A stretch of 10,767 bases of DNA, from NCBI GenBank assembly GCA_009779455.1, contig WREG01000047.1, positions 1 to 10,767 on the forward strand, written 5' to 3'. Position numbers and translations under genes: made by a program. The notes under the pieces are model-generated. The model was not told where the DNA came from. It saw only the letters and a list, made by a program, of their open reading frames with translations, and did no database searches. Of the stretch, positions 1-6,485 are shown piece after piece; position 1 is the stretch's first letter; each line of letters starts with the position of its first letter. The stretch comes from Oscillospiraceae bacterium (GTDB taxonomy: Bacteria > Bacillota > Clostridia > Oscillospirales > Acutalibacteraceae).

Positions 1-554
1 AAGCCGTCAAACAGGAGTATCACTGTTAAAATAATGGTAATCGGGTTTTTTGGGCCGAAATCCCTGAAAAGCCTGAACCAATAAAAATTTTTCATGTCAT
101 ATTTCGCGTTTATCCTGTAAAACGCGCTCGTATAAAAAAGCATCACGCCGCAATAAAAAACAAACGGGTATATATTCACCATAAAAAGCCATCCGTTGCC
201 CATCATGCTGCGGTCGGCGATATACATAAAAACCGCAGCCGCGCCCAGGAAAGCGGCGCAGAAAACGGTCAGAAGCATTATGTTAACATTATTAATAAAC
301 TTTATAAAACCGTTTTTTTCGCCGCGGGCCGTCAGATACAGCATATAGGTATAAAAACCCAAGGCGGTTATCGCCATAATGATCACGAAAACGGTTATCC
401 CCCTTATATCCATCCGGAGCGTCAAGACGGAATAATACCTGAACCTTGTATCTTTATAGAATATGATAAAATAAGAAAAAAAGTAAAAAAGGACAAATGG
501 TATCAGCGTAAGGGGTTTTTTGTATTTGATTAACGTTTCGTTTATTTTTTCCAT
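1..554 (-). CDS. Polytopic membrane protein, unrecognised, 3' end outside the window
   Basis: The frame is open from an ATG at 554-552 to the window edge, giving 184 complete codons with no stop. An AGAGGT ribosome binding site lies 7 bases before the ATG, which fixes the start. The product begins MEKINETLIKYKKPLTLIPF. It has at least four clear hydrophobic helices, near residues 14-33, 52-74, 91-113 and 122-144. A fifth begins near 171 and is cut by the edge. The short loops are rich in Lys, Arg and aromatic residues. I recognise no family and see no catalytic or transport signature. It starts only 15 bases after the stop of the frameshifted gene to its right and is on the same strand, so it is probably co-transcribed with the two three-helix paralogues. 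The coding call is firm; the function is unknown. Confidence 0.8.
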   Translation of the reverse strand, partial: MEKINETLIKYKKPLTLIPFVLFYFFSYFIIFYKDTRFRYYSVLTLRMDIRGITVFVIIMAITALGFYTYMLYLTARGEKNGFIKFINNVNIMLLTVFCAAFLGAAAVFMYIADRSMMGNGWLFMVNIYPFVFYCGVMLFYTSAFYRINAKYDMKNFYWFRLFRDFGPKNPITIILTVILLFDG

Positions 555-569
555 TGCGCGACCTCTTTT

Positions 570-1149
570 TTATTTAAAAGTGACGGTTATTTCCCTGTCC
601 GGGTTTGAGCCTTCCCGATCAGGCATATCGGGAAAAAAGTAAATAATTTTCACAACCGCTTTATTTTCAGTAATCCAATTAACATCATATTCCGCCCCGC
701 CGTAATCATCGTGTATTGCTACATAACCGTTGTACTGCTGTTTATAAAACCATTTGAATTTAACCGGATAAGCGTAATGAGTAACTCTTAAAAAATCGCT
801 GTTTATAACGACCAATTCATTTTTCCCTGACTGCGACGGAAATTTTATTGTTTCAATATCGACAAAATATGCCTTGCTCGTTACGCCTAATATTGATATG
901 CCAATAATCATAAATGAAAAAAATAATTGAAATTACTTTTAAGGCTTTAAATCTTGCGAAACGGCGTTTAAACAACATGGCAAGCCAGCATATCCCTAAT
1001 GCGATAATTATGCAGTAAATTGCATAGCTAATTTTATGATTTATAAATTTTAACCCGATTGGCGTAAAGCTTAAAATAACATAGACAATCAAGGCAAAGG
1101 TGAATATTGCCGCAATTATTTTAAAATTGGATATTTTACTTTTTAACAT
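570..1149 (-). pseudogene. Frameshifted paralogue of the neighbouring three-helix membrane protein
   Basis: Two open frames together match the intact neighbour at 1170-1727. The first (ATG at 1149, 98 codons) matches the N-terminal membrane part, sharing ISNFKII-like and RFxxFKALKV segments. The second (570-911) matches the C-terminal domain, sharing SGKNE followed by a V/L-V-V-I strand, AYPV and KWFY. The frames differ by one base. The break falls at a run of seven A (917-923 on the plus strand), where the first frame passes into an unrelated tail (YDYWHINIRR). Removing one A would restore a 192-residue protein, against 185 in the neighbour. A strong AGGGGGTT ribosome binding site precedes the ATG, 20 bases after the neighbour's stop. 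The break could be a real mutation, a homopolymer sequencing error, or, less likely, slippage that still yields product. Confidence 0.8.
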
Positions 1150-1169
1150 ATTTATAACCCCCTATAATA

Positions 1170-1727
1170 TTAAAATATTACAATTATTTCCGCGTAGCTA
1201 TCTTCTTCGTCGTCGCCCAAGCGTATCACCGCCCTGTCCGGGTCAGTCCAGTCAATATCAAAATTATTCCAAGAACCGCTTCCTATCCAGCTGTCGCTTA
1301 CACCAGGCTTGTGATAGTTATAAAACCATTTGCATCTTACGGGATACGCGTTATTATACACATCACCCAAAATCCCGGTTGACGCTATCACGACTACTTC
1401 GTTTTTCCCTGACGGCGACGCGAATTTTTCTGGCCTTTCACCTCTTACTAAAATTACCAAGATATTTAAAAGCAAGAATATGCTTAAAAATATTGACAAA
1501 AAAATAGCGCAAATCACTTTTAGCGCCTTGAATTTTGAAAAGCGGCGTTTTATTAGCGCAACAAGCCAATAAAAACCAAACAGAACCATAATCATGTAAA
1601 TAGCCTGTTGCACTCGATAATTAATAAGCCTTATCCCCGTCGCAAAACTAAAAATCACGAAAGCAGCAAGCGCTGCGGTCAATAATGCCGTAATAATTTT
1701 AAAATTGGATGTTTTATTTTTTAACAT
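1170..1727 (-). CDS. Three-helix membrane protein with an extracytoplasmic C-terminal domain, unrecognised
   Basis: This encodes 185 residues with an ATG at 1727-1725 and a TAGGTG ribosome binding site about 8 bases upstream. Hydrophobic helices lie near residues 11-34, 40-59 and 71-94, with a basic KRRFSKFK loop between the second and third. The C-terminal part, about 90 residues, is polar and strand-rich. It contains SPSGKNEVVVI (104-114), NAYPVRCKWFYNY (126-138) and an acidic stretch DDEED (172-176). The pattern of a Ser-Pro-x-Gly-Lys start, alternating hydrophobic strands and a terminal I-x-W strand recalls small secreted or lipoprotein domains of Bacillota, but I cannot assign a family. 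It is the intact member of a tandem pair, and the first codons of the two copies are almost identical in DNA. It lies 115 bases downstream of the response regulator. Confidence 0.8.
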   Translation of the reverse strand: MLKNKTSNFKIITALLTAALAAFVIFSFATGIRLINYRVQQAIYMIMVLFGFYWLVALIKRRFSKFKALKVICAIFLSIFLSIFLLLNILVILVRGERPEKFASPSGKNEVVVIASTGILGDVYNNAYPVRCKWFYNYHKPGVSDSWIGSGSWNNFDIDWTDPDRAVIRLGDDEEDSYAEIIVIF

Positions 1728-1760
1728 ATTTTTTCACCTATTTTAATTTGTTTGTAATTT

Positions 1761-1790
1761 CGGGACGATGTGGGCATCGTCCCCTACGGT
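1761..1790 (-). repeat. Short hairpin repeat of the CCGTAGGGG type
   Basis: There is a perfect 9-bp inverted repeat: GGGACGATG at 1762-1770, a TGGG loop, and CATCGTCCC at 1775-1783. Read on the minus strand it begins CCGTAGGGGACGATG, which shares the CCGTAGGGG lead and the G-rich/C-rich hairpin plan with the two arms at 4354-4425. No T-run follows on either strand, so it is not a standard terminator. Confidence 0.75.
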
Positions 1791-1797
1791 TTGCGCC

Positions 1798-1833
1798 ATT
1801 TTTACATTTTACATTCTGCATTTTACATTTTCT
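1798..1833. repeat. Iterated ATTTTACATT intergenic repeat
   Basis: Three close copies of TTTTACATT stand in a row (starting about 1800, 1806 and 1821), interrupted by CTGC. The array sits between the hairpin repeat at 1761-1790 and the repeat that covers the regulator's stop codon. I see no open frame and no promoter in it. Confidence 0.55.
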
Positions 1834-1835
1834 AA

Positions 1836-1857
1836 CCACTAATCACTGCCCGCTGAC
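1836..1857. repeat. Stop-codon repeat, copy 1 (CCACTAATCACT type)
   Basis: These 22 bases match 3308-3329 at 19 positions by my count. The repeat covers the stop codon and the last codons of the response regulator (minus strand GTC AGC GGG CAG TGA). Confidence 0.7.
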
Positions 1858-2544
1858 AACTTTATACCCCAGCCCGTAAACCACCTTCAAATACCGCGGC
1901 TCCTTTGGGTTTATCTCGATTTTCTCACGGATGTGCCTTATATGCACCGACACGATTTTGCCTATGTCGAAAGCGGGCTCGTTCCAGACGCGCTCATAAA
2001 TTTGATCCGACGAAAACACGAAATCCATGTTTTCCATCAAAAATTTTAATATATTGTATTCGATGGGCGTCAGCTCCGCTGCTTCGCCCTCAACCGTCAC
2101 CTGCTTTTTGTTGTCGTCAAGCACAAGGCCCCCGGTGACGTAAACGCCCTTTTTGCTCTCCTCTTTTATCCCGCCCATCCTGGAATATCGCCTTAAATTG
2201 GCCTTGACCCTGGCCAGCAGCTCCACGGGGTTGAAGGGTTTTGTGACATAGTCGTCGCCGCCCATGTTGAGGCCGAAAATCCTGTCCGTGTCCTCGCTTT
2301 TCGCGCTTAAAAATATTATGGGCGCGTCGCTTGCGGCCCTTATCTTCACGGCGGCGTTGATCCCGTCCATAACGGGCATCATAACGTCCAGCAGAATCAA
2401 ATGTATGTCATTGTTTTTAACGGCCTCAACAGCTTCCGCGCCGTTTGAGGCTTTAACGACATTATAATTGTCCTGCGCGAGGTAAACCTCCAGCGCGGCG
2501 GTGATATCGTCGTCGTCGTCGCAGACCAATACTGTGTAATTCAT
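1843..2544 (-). CDS. OmpR/PhoB-family response regulator, VanR-like
   Basis: This is a 233-residue two-component regulator of usual family length. The receiver domain (about 1-120) has the acidic pocket in a run of five Asp (9-13), the phosphoacceptor Asp53 in LLDVMMP, Ser80, and Lys102 in the KPF motif. A winged-helix DNA-binding domain follows (about 138-231), with LTPIEYNIL, VHIRHIREKIE and a terminal YLKVVYGLGYKV hairpin. The overall sequence resembles VanR-type regulators of Clostridia. The expected role is transcription control of envelope genes after phosphorylation by a membrane kinase. No kinase gene is present in the window. The ATG lies 24 bases after the upstream stop and lacks a convincing Shine-Dalgarno, so translation may depend on coupling. 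The last residues (VVSGQ) come from an intergenic repeat that also ends the carboxypeptidase gene. Confidence is high for the family and low for the regulon. Confidence 0.95.
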   Translation of the reverse strand: MNYTVLVCDDDDDITAALEVYLAQDNYNVVKASNGAEAVEAVKNNDIHLILLDVMMPVMDGINAAVKIRAASDAPIIFLSAKSEDTDRIFGLNMGGDDYVTKPFNPVELLARVKANLRRYSRMGGIKEESKKGVYVTGGLVLDDNKKQVTVEGEAAELTPIEYNILKFLMENMDFVFSSDQIYERVWNEPAFDIGKIVSVHIRHIREKIEINPKEPRYLKVVYGLGYKVVSGQ

Positions 2545-2568
2545 GATCGTATCCGTGCTTTCAAAGAT

Positions 2569-3285
2569 TTATATATAACCATTTCCCTCGAAAAAAGATG
2601 ATACCGCGCCAAAATCGACAAATTTCGCGTCTTCAGCAAAAAGATATATTCCTTCTATCCGGATAAGGCCCGCTTCCCGGCTTTTCCCTTCCCCTATATC
2701 ACTTGCGAGGACGGCAATGATTTCCCCGAAGGTTTCCATGTTGACGAAGCAAGCCGGATTTGGCATCATGCCCTGCATCTGTCCGGAAATAACAGGAGTT
2801 TCAGCGGAAACGCCCGCTTCGGCGTTCAGTCTTATATGTTCAAGCCTGTCTGACACAAAACCGTTTTCGTCCATAAACGTAATTACGCTAATATCTATTT
2901 CGGCCGTTTCATCCTGTCCTTCCGTAAAATAAACGGTATTGTCCTCAAGCTCTTTTTCTAAACCCGCTAAAATCCCGTTGTTGCGGTCAATTGCGAACAG
3001 GTTCAGCCCGCCGCCATTAAAACCCAGCCCCATGCATGTATAAACAGGAACGCATAAAAACCCCTTTTTTGCAAACTCTTCATCAATAAATTTTTCTATC
3101 ATGCCAATATCTGATTCGTTAAGCGCACGGACAGTATTGTTTTCATTACACCAATTGATTTTTATGAAATTGGCCGCTTCTTTATTTTTACCTGCATTCT
3201 TCAAAAGACGCGGAATAAAAACCACGGTAACAGCGATAGTCACAATGAACGCTGAAAAAATTAGACTTGTCTTGTTGTTTTTCAT
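2569..3285 (-). CDS. Membrane-anchored extracytoplasmic protein, unrecognised
   Basis: This encodes 238 residues. I chose the ATG at 3285-3283 because GTGAGG lies 5-6 bases upstream. A longer reading from 3318 would start inside the repeat at the carboxypeptidase stop and has no such signal. Residues 8-25 form one hydrophobic helix (SLIFSAFIVTIAVTVVFI) after a short Lys/Asn-rich start, so the rest is predicted outside the cell. Visible parts are FIKINWCNENNTV (40-52), an acidic helix (57-71), a Gly-rich GLGFNGGGLNLFAID stretch (86-100) and a Met/Pro-rich segment near 169-177. Cysteines are at 46, 78, 84 and 179. I recognise no family. It lies between the carboxypeptidase (32-base gap) and the regulator (24-base gap), so all three are probably one operon and an envelope role is likely. 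Confidence 0.85.
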   Translation of the reverse strand: MKNNKTSLIFSAFIVTIAVTVVFIPRLLKNAGKNKEAANFIKINWCNENNTVRALNESDIGMIEKFIDEEFAKKGFLCVPVYTCMGLGFNGGGLNLFAIDRNNGILAGLEKELEDNTVYFTEGQDETAEIDISVITFMDENGFVSDRLEHIRLNAEAGVSAETPVISGQMQGMMPNPACFVNMETFGEIIAVLASDIGEGKSREAGLIRIEGIYLFAEDAKFVDFGAVSSFFEGNGYI

Positions 3286-3307
3286 AATAACCTCACTTAA
3301 TTTCTGC

Positions 3308-3329
3308 CCACTAATCACTAACCACTGAC
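3308..3329. repeat. Stop-codon repeat, copy 2 (CCACTAATCACT type)
   Basis: This is a second copy of the repeat at 1836-1857, with 19 of 22 positions identical by hand alignment. It covers the stop codon of the carboxypeptidase in the same reading phase (minus strand GTC AGT GGT TAG TGA). A related CCACTG unit continues just outside it at 3329-3334, so the element is itself made of near-repeats of about 7 bases. Confidence 0.7.
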
Positions 3330-4247
3330 CACTGTAATGACATACCCGCCCTTATTATCAACAGAAACCTCATATGACAGCTTTTCCGGGACATTGATTT
3401 TGCCTTTATCGGGTTTTTCGTAATATACAGTATAATCCGTATTTTCAATAGTTTTCGTATAAGCGCCCCCGTTTTCGAGGAAATCAATATATTCCTCCAG
3501 GCAGAGGCTGTTTTTATGGCAGAAATAAGAATGCGGGAGGCCCACATACCTGTAATGCCACGGCTCATAAGATATCCCTGTGGTTTTTGTCTTGTTTTCC
3601 GGATATCTCAGGACAAAACCGTATTTCCATGCGTTTTCGCGCAGCCAAAGTTCCTCGCCGGTTCCGCTGAAATTCCTGCCGTCGATGTTTTTATAGGCGA
3701 TATCAACGGCCAAGCCCGTCTGATGCTCGCTGTGGCCCGCTTTCTGCACGAAATTTTTATCATCGGCGCTGTTATATAATTCATCCTGCTGTTTATAAGT
3801 CCGGTAGCCGCTGTTTACAAAAAAATCCGAAAACCCGGCTGTTTTCGCGCCGTCAAATAATCTTTTTACGGCGTCTAAGGTATCATCCCCTATTTTAATA
3901 TCCTCCGACGCGACGGCCGCCGCAGGGTAGGCGGACGCCAGCGAGGGCGAGAAATCGCCGTTTATCGCTGTTTGTCCGTTTACCAGCATAAGATTGTTCT
4001 GAAGCTTTAAACCGCTGACGCTGACATTTTTTAACGCTAGGGAATCTAAAACGCCGCTTTGGTTTTTTTCAGATTCATCCGCCCCTGTCCCGCTTGCAAT
4101 ACCGGCCTGCCGATCCGCGCTTAAATCGATCAGGGCGTCATTATTTCGGTCAGGCTGTTTTGACGAAACGAAAAACGCAAACGAAAAAACCGCCGTCATC
4201 AAAAAAGCAACGGGGACTGCCAGCCCGCCGATTTTCGTTAATTTCAT
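3318..4247 (-). CDS. VanY-like D-alanyl-D-alanine carboxypeptidase (peptidase M15B)
   Basis: This encodes 309 residues. It is predicted to remove the terminal D-Ala from peptidoglycan stem peptides outside the membrane, using zinc. Residues about 5-28 form an uncleaved signal anchor, followed by a disordered polar linker to about 65. The catalytic domain spans roughly 110-260. It contains VNSGYRTYKQQ, the SxHxxGxAxD motif (SEHQTGLAVD, 173-182; ligands His175 and Asp182) and EPWHYRYVG (228-236; catalytic Glu228 and third zinc ligand His231). All the key M15B residues are therefore present. A tail of about 50 residues follows and ends in VVSG, which the stop-codon repeat encodes. The ATG at 4247 is preferred because AGGGTGG lies 8 bases upstream; a GTG at 4259 would sit on that site. 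It is the first gene of the probable operon with the unknown protein and the regulator. VanY in a vancomycin cluster is one possibility, but no vanH, vanA or vanX is here, so ordinary wall remodelling is more likely. Confidence 0.93.
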   Translation of the reverse strand: MKLTKIGGLAVPVAFLMTAVFSFAFFVSSKQPDRNNDALIDLSADRQAGIASGTGADESEKNQSGVLDSLALKNVSVSGLKLQNNLMLVNGQTAINGDFSPSLASAYPAAAVASEDIKIGDDTLDAVKRLFDGAKTAGFSDFFVNSGYRTYKQQDELYNSADDKNFVQKAGHSEHQTGLAVDIAYKNIDGRNFSGTGEELWLRENAWKYGFVLRYPENKTKTTGISYEPWHYRYVGLPHSYFCHKNSLCLEEYIDFLENGGAYTKTIENTDYTVYYEKPDKGKINVPEKLSYEVSVDNKGGYVITVVSG

Positions 4248-4353
4248 AAACCAAACCACCCTCTCAATACTATAGTCTTACCCGGTAATCACAGTATAAA
4301 AGGGCAATTTTAAAATGGGCGGCGCAAATATTTAAGAAAAAGTTAAAGTTGTC

Positions 4354-4425
4354 CGTAGGGGCGGGCCTCGTGTCCGCCCTTAATTTTCATCTATGTTCCG
4401 GGCGGACATGAAGCCCGCCCCTACG
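4354..4425. repeat. Paired CGTAGGGGCGGG hairpin repeats forming a large inverted repeat
   Basis: The arms 4354-4379 and 4400-4425 are 26 bases each and complementary at 24 positions, separated by a 20-base AT-rich spacer. Each arm also holds a smaller hairpin (GGGCGG with CCGCCC). Both begin or end with the CGTAGGGG module that also occurs at 1761-1790. It lies in the 203-base gap between pgsA and the carboxypeptidase gene. No T-run follows either arm, so standard termination is not supported, although the transcript would fold strongly here. The rest of the gap (4260-4350) is AT-rich and shows no convincing promoter. Confidence 0.85.
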
Positions 4426-4450
4426 GGGTTTGGACGCCAGCTGCATAAAA

Positions 4451-5014
4451 TCAATCAAATTTGATTATTCTCCTGCTGTCATAGATATATATTATTCCCG
4501 AAACAGCGGTCAGGGCCGCTGTTATCCAGAGCAAAATATTTGAGATAAGCGGCAATTCTTTTAAACCGCCGAACCACCCCAGATGCTTTACTTCCCCCAA
4601 AAGCATTATGGCTATTGTGAAAATCATCTGGCAAACCGTTTTTAGTTTCCCCCATACATTAGCGGGTATCACGGTCCCCTGCGACGAGGCCACGAGGCGC
4701 AACGACGTTATAGAGAACTCCCTTGCCAGAACAATGACGATTATCCAAATATTGCAAAGCCCCAGCTGCATAAAGCCCAAAAGGGCCGCGGTCGTCAGCA
4801 TTTTGTCCGCTATGGGATCCATAAGCTTGCCGAAAACCGTTATCTGGTTAAATTTCCTCGCTATCCTACCGTCCAGCGTGTCCGTTATCGCCCCGATGCT
4901 AAAGATAAACGCGGCGAAAAAATAGCTGTGGGGGGTTTTCCCGTTCAGCAGTACGGCAAGGAAAACAGGCGTTATCAGCATCCTGAAAATTGTCAGTTTG
5001 TTGGGTGTGTTCAA
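4451..5014 (-). CDS. pgsA: CDP-diacylglycerol--glycerol-3-phosphate 3-phosphatidyltransferase
   Basis: This encodes 187 residues, the usual size. The enzyme makes phosphatidylglycerol phosphate from CDP-diacylglycerol and glycerol-3-phosphate at the cytoplasmic membrane, the committed step to phosphatidylglycerol and cardiolipin. The CDP-alcohol phosphatidyltransferase signature is complete: Asp45, Asp48-Gly49, Ala52-Arg53, Gly62, Asp66 and Asp70, with the correct spacing. The N-terminal NKLTIFRMLITP and several hydrophobic helices (about 29-44, 72-93, 126-141 and 156-177) fit the family. The start is a TTG at 5014-5012, with AGGAG 7 bases upstream inside rimO. The rimO stop TGA overlaps it (TTGA), so the two are likely translationally coupled. 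rimO-pgsA adjacency is common in Bacillota. Confidence 0.96.
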   Translation of the reverse strand: MNTPNKLTIFRMLITPVFLAVLLNGKTPHSYFFAAFIFSIGAITDTLDGRIARKFNQITVFGKLMDPIADKMLTTAALLGFMQLGLCNIWIIVIVLAREFSITSLRLVASSQGTVIPANVWGKLKTVCQMIFTIAIMLLGEVKHLGWFGGLKELPLISNILLWITAALTAVSGIIYIYDSRRIIKFD

Positions 5015-6336
5015 ATTGCTTCTCCTATTAAATCATATTCAAGCGCATCAAATATCCTGACTTTCACAATATCCCCATCATCAAGGCGGTTTTTTGACGT
5101 AAATTTTATCCTGCCGTCGATTTCAGGCGCATCCGTCCATGCGCGGCCTTCGTAGCTGTCCGAATATTTGTCGTAACCCTCGACTATGGATTCTACGGTT
5201 TCGCCTATGCGGGCCTCCTGCTTCTCTTTGAATATCCCGTATTGTATATCCATTATTATCTCGCCGCGCCGCGCTTTTATGTCATCCTCAACCCGGTTTT
5301 CCATATCATACGCTTCTGTGCCTTCCTCGCGGGAATAGGCGAAACAGCCCAAACGGTCGAATTTCGCTTCGCGCACGAAATCGCAGAGGTTTTCAAACTC
5401 TTCGTCCCCCTCGCCGGGGAAACCCGTCATCAATGTAGTCCTTATAACCGCGCCGGGCAGTTTTTCGCGGATTTTTTCTATAATTTCAAGCGGCTTGCCG
5501 GACTCCGTTTTTCTGTTCATAGCCTTTAATATTTTACCGTCGCAATGCTGGAAGGGCAGGTCGATATACGGCAGTATTTTATCATTTTCCCTCATAACGT
5601 CCAGCAATTCGTCAGTTATCCTGTCAGGATAGCAGTACATCAGCCTGATCCATTTGATGTTTTCAATTCCGGCCAATTTTTGAAGCAGCTCGGGCAGTTT
5701 TTTTTCGCTGTGCAAATCCTCGCCATAGCCCGTGGTGTCCTGCGCTATCAAAATAAGCTCCTTCACGCCGTCAGCCGCGAGTTTCCCCGCTTCGGCAAGC
5801 AGTTCTTCCGGCGGCCTGCTCCTGTAGGGGCCTCTTATTTTCGGGATGACGCAATATGAGCAGTTGTTGGAACAGCCTTCCGCTATTTTTAAGTATGCCC
5901 AATAGGGCGGCGTGGTGGGCAGGCGTTCGCCTGAGAGGGGCATGGCCGAAATATCCGGGAACTTTTCATAAATCTCGTCCCGCATGACGCTTTCGCAGAT
6001 TCCCACGATATTATCATTGTCCCCAAGCCCCGCCACTGCGTCGGCCTCGGGTATCTCGCCACGGATTTCTTCTTTATAGCGCTCAGGCAGGCAGCCCATG
6101 ACCACGATTTTTTTGACTGCGCCCTCTTTTTTAAGCTCGGCCATTTCAAGTATGTTCTCAATGGCTTCTTTTTTCGCGTCCTCGATAAAGGCGCAGGTGT
6201 TGACAACAACGATATCCGCCTCGTAGAATTCGTCCGTTATCTCATACCCCGCGCCCACAAGCTTCGACAGCATCATTTCGCTGTCAACCTGGTTTTTCGG
6301 GCAGCCCAATGATATAAAACCAACTTTTACCGCCAT
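5011..6336 (-). CDS. rimO: Ribosomal protein S12 methylthiotransferase RimO
   Basis: This encodes 441 residues, full length. RimO is a radical SAM enzyme that adds a methylthio group to a conserved Asp of ribosomal protein S12. The N-terminal UPF0004 domain carries its cluster ligands Cys12 (SLGCPKNQVDSE), Cys48 (VNTCAF) and Cys82 (MGCLPERY). The radical SAM core has Cys155-x3-Cys159-x2-Cys162 in EGCSNNCSYCVIP. A TRAM domain occupies about 375-441. The SLGCPKN start and the YCVIPKIRGPYRSR segment favour RimO over the tRNA enzyme MiaB. A GGAGAG site precedes the ATG at 6336-6334. The upstream gap holds the AT-rich inverted-repeat element, so rimO may have its own promoter there, but I could not pick one with confidence. 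Confidence 0.97.
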   Translation of the reverse strand: MAVKVGFISLGCPKNQVDSEMMLSKLVGAGYEITDEFYEADIVVVNTCAFIEDAKKEAIENILEMAELKKEGAVKKIVVMGCLPERYKEEIRGEIPEADAVAGLGDNDNIVGICESVMRDEIYEKFPDISAMPLSGERLPTTPPYWAYLKIAEGCSNNCSYCVIPKIRGPYRSRPPEELLAEAGKLAADGVKELILIAQDTTGYGEDLHSEKKLPELLQKLAGIENIKWIRLMYCYPDRITDELLDVMRENDKILPYIDLPFQHCDGKILKAMNRKTESGKPLEIIEKIREKLPGAVIRTTLMTGFPGEGDEEFENLCDFVREAKFDRLGCFAYSREEGTEAYDMENRVEDDIKARRGEIIMDIQYGIFKEKQEARIGETVESIVEGYDKYSDSYEGRAWTDAPEIDGRIKFTSKNRLDDGDIVKVRIFDALEYDLIGEAI

Positions 6337-6357
6337 CTTTTACACTCTCCTTTTTTT

Positions 6358-6485
6358 AATTCAAAATTCATAATGCATAATTCATAATTATCAATAAAGC
6401 TCGAAGTTGCATTCTCTAAATATTAGGTATACTCTAAAAAAATACAAAAGTCATAAAAATTATGTATAATTATGAATTTTGAATT
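6358..6485. repeat. AT-rich element with 17-bp perfect terminal inverted repeats
   Basis: AATTCAAAATTCATAAT at 6358-6374 is perfectly inverted at 6469-6485. Inside the left arm the unit AATTCATAATTAT (6379-6391) is also inverted at 6466-6478. The whole element, about 128 bp, fills most of the rimO-recX gap. Its right end overlaps the TAA stop of recX (6484-6486). It has no open frame. The plan resembles a small non-autonomous (MITE-like) element or a folded intergenic repeat. Promoter-like AT-rich hexamers on the minus strand within it are too degenerate to call. Confidence 0.75.

Noticed and set aside
1762..1783. The hairpin after the regulator as an intrinsic terminator
   Set aside because: The stem is good, but no T-run follows on either strand, and the sequence belongs to the GTAGGGG repeat family.
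3286..3318. An 11-residue extension of the anchored unknown protein (MISGQKLSEVI)
   Set aside because: It starts in the stop-codon repeat of the previous gene, while a good ribosome binding site lies just before the ATG at 3285.
3318..4247. A glycopeptide-resistance (van) cluster
   Set aside because: Only a VanY-like enzyme and a VanR-like regulator are seen. No vanH, vanA-type ligase, vanX or VanS kinase is present, so the name would overstate the evidence.
6358..6485. A CRISPR array or an origin of replication in the AT-rich repeats
   Set aside because: There are no regularly spaced repeats with unique spacers and no DnaA-box cluster. The symmetry is that of terminal inverted repeats.
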